A stretch of 64,000 nucleotides of DNA from Actinospineispora acaciae DSM 45401 (GTDB taxonomy: Bacteria; Actinomycetota; Actinomycetes; Mycobacteriales; Pseudonocardiaceae), in contig NZ_JIAI01000008.1 in assembly GCF_000620785.1 (NCBI RefSeq), forward strand, positions 310,001 to 374,000. Direction: 5' to 3'. Shown piece after piece: positions 60,742 to 64,000 of this stretch (position 1 is its first letter; each line of letters starts with the position of its first letter). Below the pieces are notes generated by a model. That model saw nothing but the letters and a program-made list of their open reading frames with translations, was not told the DNA's origin and did not search any database. The position numbers and the translations under genes were made by a program.

Positions 60742-62061
60742 ATGCGGGATGGACTTCCACCAGGGCCTCGGATGCCGCACGCGGCGCAGACCGTCCTCAT
60801 GTGGCGGTTCGCGCACCACTGGCTGCGGCGCTGCCGCCGCCGCTACGGCGACACGTTCACCGTGTACGCCGCGCCCTCGGGCACGATCGTCTACCTGACC
60901 AACCCCGCCGACATCAAGACGGTGTTCGCCGGCGACCCGGCCGTCTACCACGCCGGCGAGGCCAACTCGGTGCTGCGCGGCGTGCTCGGCGACAGCTCGG
61001 TGCTGCTGCTGGACGAGGACAGGCACCGCGACCGGCGCCGGCTGATGCTGCCGCCGTTCCACCGCGACGCGGTGCGCCGCCAGGCCGACCTGATGGCCGA
61101 GATCGCCGCCGAGGACGTGGCCCGCTGGCCGGTCGGGCGGGCGTTCCCTGTCGCGCCGAGGATGGCCGCGATCACCCTCGAGGTCATCCTGCGCACGGTG
61201 ATCGGCACCCGGGAGCCGGAGCGGCTGGCCGCCCTGCGCCGCGCGCTGCCGCCGGTGGTGAACATGGGCCTGCTCGACGTGACCTCGATGATCTACCCCG
61301 AGCTGCTGCGCCACCGGCCGTGGCACGGGGTGCGCCGCCGCCGCGAGGAGGCCGACCGGCTGCTGCGCGCCGAGATCACCGCCCGCCGCGCCGACCCGGA
61401 GCTGGCCGAGCGCCCCGACGTGCTGTCCATGCTGGTCCGGGCCGCCGACGAGGACGGCAGGGGGATGACCGACGACGAGCTGCGCGACCAGCTCGTGACC
61501 CTGCTCGCCGCCGGTCACGAGACCACCGCGACCGGCCTGAGCTGGACGCTGGAACGGCTGGTCCGCCACCCCGAGATCCTGCGCAGGGCCGTCGAGGCCG
61601 CCGACTCCGGCGACGACGACTACCTGGACGCGATCGTCAAGGAGTCGCTGCGGATTCGCCCGGTGGTCTACGACGTCGCCCGCAAGCTGACCGCGCCCGC
61701 CGAGGTGGCCGGCTACCGCCTGCCGGCCGGCACGCTCGTGATGCCAGGGATCGGCCTGGTGCACGAGTCCGCCGACAGGTACCCGACCCCGGAGCGGTTC
61801 GACCCCGACCGCATGCTGCGCACCACGCCCCCGCCGACCGTCTGGCTGCCCTTCGGCGGCGGTGGCCGCCGCTGCCTCGGCGCCACGTTCGCGCTGATCG
61901 AGATGCGTGTCGTGCTCCGCGAGATCCTCCGCCGCGTCCACCTCGAACCCACCACCGCGCCCGCCGAACGCCAGCGGGTCAAGGCCATCACCCTGGTGCC
62001 GCACCACGGCGCCCGCATCCGCGTCCGCACCCGAACCCGTGAGTGGTTAGCGTTGTCATAG
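60742..62061 (+). CDS. Cytochrome P450
   Basis: A 439-residue soluble P450. The oxygen-binding motif is AGHETT (257-262), the ExxR pair is Glu301/Arg304 in KESLRIRP, and the heme Cys378 is in FGGGGRRCLG. It uses O2 and electrons from a ferredoxin partner not in the window; the substrate is unknown. ATG 60742 is chosen for the promoter position; ATG 60730 is possible. The last seven residues (REWLALS) and the TAG stop come from a family A palindrome (62035-62082), so the original C-terminus was probably different. Confidence 0.93.
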   Translation: MRDGLPPGPRMPHAAQTVLMWRFAHHWLRRCRRRYGDTFTVYAAPSGTIVYLTNPADIKTVFAGDPAVYHAGEANSVLRGVLGDSSVLLLDEDRHRDRRRLMLPPFHRDAVRRQADLMAEIAAEDVARWPVGRAFPVAPRMAAITLEVILRTVIGTREPERLAALRRALPPVVNMGLLDVTSMIYPELLRHRPWHGVRRRREEADRLLRAEITARRADPELAERPDVLSMLVRAADEDGRGMTDDELRDQLVTLLAAGHETTATGLSWTLERLVRHPEILRRAVEAADSGDDDYLDAIVKESLRIRPVVYDVARKLTAPAEVAGYRLPAGTLVMPGIGLVHESADRYPTPERFDPDRMLRTTPPPTVWLPFGGGGRRCLGATFALIEMRVVLREILRRVHLEPTTAPAERQRVKAITLVPHHGARIRVRTRTREWLALS

Positions 62062-62082
62062 CAACGCTAACCACTCACGGGT
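62035..62082. terminator. 48-nt perfect palindrome, family A copy 5
   Basis: The arms 62035-62055 and 62062-62082 pair perfectly over 21 bp; the loop TCATAG holds the stop codon of the P450 gene. It is the exact reverse complement of 14993-15040. Confidence 0.8.
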
Positions 62083-62095
62083 CAGGATGGGCGGT

Positions 62096-62476
62096 ATGCG
62101 GATCGAGCGGTTGGATCACCTGGTGTTGACGGTCGCGGACATCGGGCGCACCGTGGCGTTCTACGAAGGCGTGCTCGGGATGCGGGCGGTGAGCTTCGGC
62201 GACGGGCGCACGGCGCTGCACTTCGGCCAGAGCAAGATCAACCTGCACCAGGTCGGCCGGGAGTTCGAGCCCAAGGCACGCCGCCCGGTGGCCGGCAGCG
62301 CGGACCTGTGCTTCCTCGCGGCCGACCCGTTGGAGGACGTGCTGGCCCGGCTGGCCGAGTACGGCGTGGCCGTCGAGGAGGGACCGGTGGAGCGGACCGG
62401 TGCCACCGGGCCGCTGCGCAGCGTCTACCTGCGCGACCCGGACGGCAACCTGATCGAGATCAGCAACCCCGCCTAG
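62096..62476 (+). CDS. VOC family (glyoxalase-like) protein
   Basis: A 126-residue protein with two beta-alpha-beta-beta-beta units of the vicinal oxygen chelate fold. Likely metal ligands are His in RLDHLVLTV, His in TALHFGQ and Glu in GNLIEISNP. VOC proteins include glyoxalases, dioxygenases and fosfomycin or bleomycin resistance proteins; which one applies here is unknown. The start is ATG 62096 (AGGAT upstream, at the hairpin end), with ATG 62087 as alternative. The stop shares CTAG with the convergent P450. Confidence 0.85.
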   Translation: MRIERLDHLVLTVADIGRTVAFYEGVLGMRAVSFGDGRTALHFGQSKINLHQVGREFEPKARRPVAGSADLCFLAADPLEDVLARLAEYGVAVEEGPVERTGATGPLRSVYLRDPDGNLIEISNPA

Positions 62477-63807
62477 GCCCGGGTCCAGCGCAGCGGCAGC
62501 CGTTTGACGCCGCGCTGGAAGTTGGACCGCAGCAGCGCCGGCTCGCCCGCCGGTTCGAGCCACGAGGTCCGGGCCATCAGCTCGCCGAACAGCGCGCGGA
62601 TCTGGGTACGGGCGGCCACCGCGCCGAGGCAGAAGTGCGGCCCGTGCCCGAACACCAGGTGCGCGCCCGGCTCGCGGTGCACGTCGAAGGCGTCCGGGTC
62701 GGCGAACACCGTCTCGTCCCGGTTCGCGGACAGGAACGACACCACCACCTTCTGGCCGGGCTGGATGTCCACGCCGGCCAGCCTGACCGGGGCGGCGGCG
62801 GTGCGGCGGAACACCATGACCGGCGTCCACCAGCGCAGCATCTCCTCCACCGCGCCGTTGAGCAGGCCGGGGTTGGCCCGCAGCGCGCGTTGCTGCGCGG
62901 GGTGGCCCAGCAGCGCGATCATCCCGCCCGGGATGCCGTTGCGCAGCGTCTCGTTGCCGGCCACCGCGAACAGCCAGAACAGGTTCTCGAACTCCTCCAC
63001 GGAGACCGTGTCGTGCGGCTGGGCGAGCAGGACGGACATCACGTCGTCGGCGGGCGTGCGGCGCTTGTGCTCGGCCAGCAGGTGCGCGTAGGCGTACAGG
63101 TCGGCCATGCCGGCGCGGGTGCGCGGGTCGGGCATCCGGCCGTTCGCGTCCGGCTCCGGCCGCAGCGCGAGCGCCCTGCGGGCCATCTCGGTGCCGCCCT
63201 GGGGGTCGAACGCCGCGCTGGTCGCGTAGTCCCGGTCCTGCCAGCCGATCACCCGGTTCGACCAGTCGAACAGCAGCCAGCGGTCCTCGGGCGGCACCCC
63301 GAGCACCTCGGCCAGGGTGAACAGCGGCAGGTCGGCGGCGACGTCCTTGGCGAAGTCGCACTCGCCTCGGGCCGCGCCGCCGGCGAGCATCCGGTCGACC
63401 AGCGCGCGGGCGTGCCCGGTGATCCGGTCGGTGAGCGCGGCCACCGCGCGCGGGGTGAACGACCTGGACACCAGCCGGCGCAGCCGGGAGTGCTCCGGCG
63501 GGTCCATGTTGAGCATCATCCGCCGCACGTAGCCCAGGTCCTCGGGGCTGGCGGGGTCGCGGATCTGGGTGCCGCCCAGCGCGGAGGAGAACCTGGCCGG
63601 CTCGCGCAGCACCCTGGTCACGTCGGCGTGGCGCAGCACCAGCCAGTAGCCGGGCCCCTCGGGTTCGTCCACCCAGACCACCCCGTGCTCGCGGCGCAGC
63701 CTGTCCAGCTCGGCCAGCGGCGGTCCGACCTGGTAGGTCGACGGGTCGTGCAGCAGCGCGGTCGCCGGGTCCCGGTGCGCCGCGGGGTTCGAGCCGATGG
63801 CCGTCAT
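62473..63807 (-). CDS. Cytochrome P450
   Basis: A 444-residue P450 of the group that includes mycobacterial CYP124/CYP125/CYP142-like enzymes. The oxygen motif reads AGNETLRN, the ExxR pair is in EEMLRW, and the heme Cys393 is in FGHGPHFCLGA; MNMDPPEHSRLRRLVSRSF is the typical C-helix. Lipid, sterol or terpene oxidation is possible but not shown. Start ATG 63807. Only 21-22% identical by eye to the other P450 here, so not a recent duplicate. Confidence 0.93.
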   Translation of the reverse strand: MTAIGSNPAAHRDPATALLHDPSTYQVGPPLAELDRLRREHGVVWVDEPEGPGYWLVLRHADVTRVLREPARFSSALGGTQIRDPASPEDLGYVRRMMLNMDPPEHSRLRRLVSRSFTPRAVAALTDRITGHARALVDRMLAGGAARGECDFAKDVAADLPLFTLAEVLGVPPEDRWLLFDWSNRVIGWQDRDYATSAAFDPQGGTEMARRALALRPEPDANGRMPDPRTRAGMADLYAYAHLLAEHKRRTPADDVMSVLLAQPHDTVSVEEFENLFWLFAVAGNETLRNGIPGGMIALLGHPAQQRALRANPGLLNGAVEEMLRWWTPVMVFRRTAAAPVRLAGVDIQPGQKVVVSFLSANRDETVFADPDAFDVHREPGAHLVFGHGPHFCLGAVAARTQIRALFGELMARTSWLEPAGEPALLRSNFQRGVKRLPLRWTRA

Positions 63808-63909
63808 AGCCGGTCACGGTAGGCGTCGGACGGCGTCCGGTCATCCGCTGGCGTGAGTCCGGGCGCGTGGCCGTCGGCCGGTCGGGGGCAGCGGCTACGC
63901 TGCGTTGCC

Positions 63910-64000
63910 GTGACCTTCATGTCGTGGTTGTTCACCGGCGTGCTGCTGGCGGCCTGCGCGGCGCTGCTGTGGCTGTGCGCGGCCTGGCTGTACCGGGCTT
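63910..64000 (+). CDS. Start of a membrane protein, cut by window end
   Basis: GTG 63910 opens 30 residues to the window edge, beginning VTFMSWLFTGVLLAACAALL, one hydrophobic segment. TACGCT at 63896-63901 lies eight bases before the GTG, the same leaderless layout as other genes here. ATG 63919 is an alternative start. No family can be assigned from so little sequence. Confidence 0.45.
   Translation, partial: MTFMSWLFTGVLLAACAALLWLCAAWLYRA

Overview
The window is high-GC actinobacterial DNA, most likely from the Pseudonocardiaceae. The reasons are mycothiol enzymes (mshD, a DinB/DUF664 protein), a GlnR regulator, an EspG/DUF3558 secretion-accessory cluster without an ESX core, many GTG and TTG starts, and many genes with a TANNNT box 6-8 nt before the start codon, which suggests leaderless mRNAs. 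No rRNA, tRNA, CRISPR array, transposase or integrase was seen.

Layout. 1-9983: mixed metabolic and regulatory genes (DUF1772 membrane protein, DinB enzyme, DUF3556 membrane protein, PucR regulator, 2'-5' RNA ligase-like protein, FGGY kinase, APC permease, MarR regulator, and an unrecognised membrane/coiled-coil pair). 10280-14935: cell-envelope genes (NlpC/P60, LemA plus M48 protease, secreted lipase). 15044-16998: leuA with an unlisted Leu-codon leader peptide and its promoter. 17150-24343: an accessory block. It opens with a possible immune or cell-death operon (small membrane protein, short helical protein, NB-ARC-TPR STAND ATPase), continues with an XRE/DUF397 pair, and ends with a WXG/PPE-like cluster (DUF3558 lipoprotein, PPE-like gene with a frameshift, EspG). 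24414-29999: sulfatase, hydrolase/DUF899 pair, sulfotransferase, mannosyltransferase. 30180-42526: housekeeping core (ask-asd, beta-carbonic anhydrase, purA, Na+/H+ antiporter, UBP zinc finger, GDPD, purD, glycosyltransferase, dusB). 42651-55595: a phosphate, nitrogen and sulfur block (GGDEF protein, LCP protein, phoU, pstSCAB, glnR-mshD, LmeA-like protein, Cys-rich leader peptide, sulfurtransferase, DUF1416). Its order matches, from memory, M. tuberculosis Rv0823c-Rv0814c. 55545-64000: small regulator/enzyme pairs (EamA/LysR, TetR/FAD monooxygenase, quinone-reductase-like/HxlR, two P450s, a VOC protein).

How the genes work together. Predicted PHO boxes (11-nt direct repeats) lie before pstS, phoU and the GDPD gene, so these probably form a PhoP regulon. 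Amino-acid leader peptides precede leuA and the sulfurtransferase operon. The HxlR regulator and its divergent reductase share a promoter region with repeated AAGTAC sites.

The most unusual structure is non-coding. One palindrome family (outer arm CCGTGAGTGG, loop CTATGR) occurs five times at gene ends, including two 48-bp copies that are exact reverse complements 47 kb apart. It often supplies or abuts the stop codon. A second family of about 72 nt closes two convergent gene pairs. The best candidate for a new biological system is the 17150-20008 operon, where the short helical protein and the STAND ATPase carry a matching Gly/Asp/Val/Ile motif at their C- and N-termini, as expected for an amyloid-type signalling pair.
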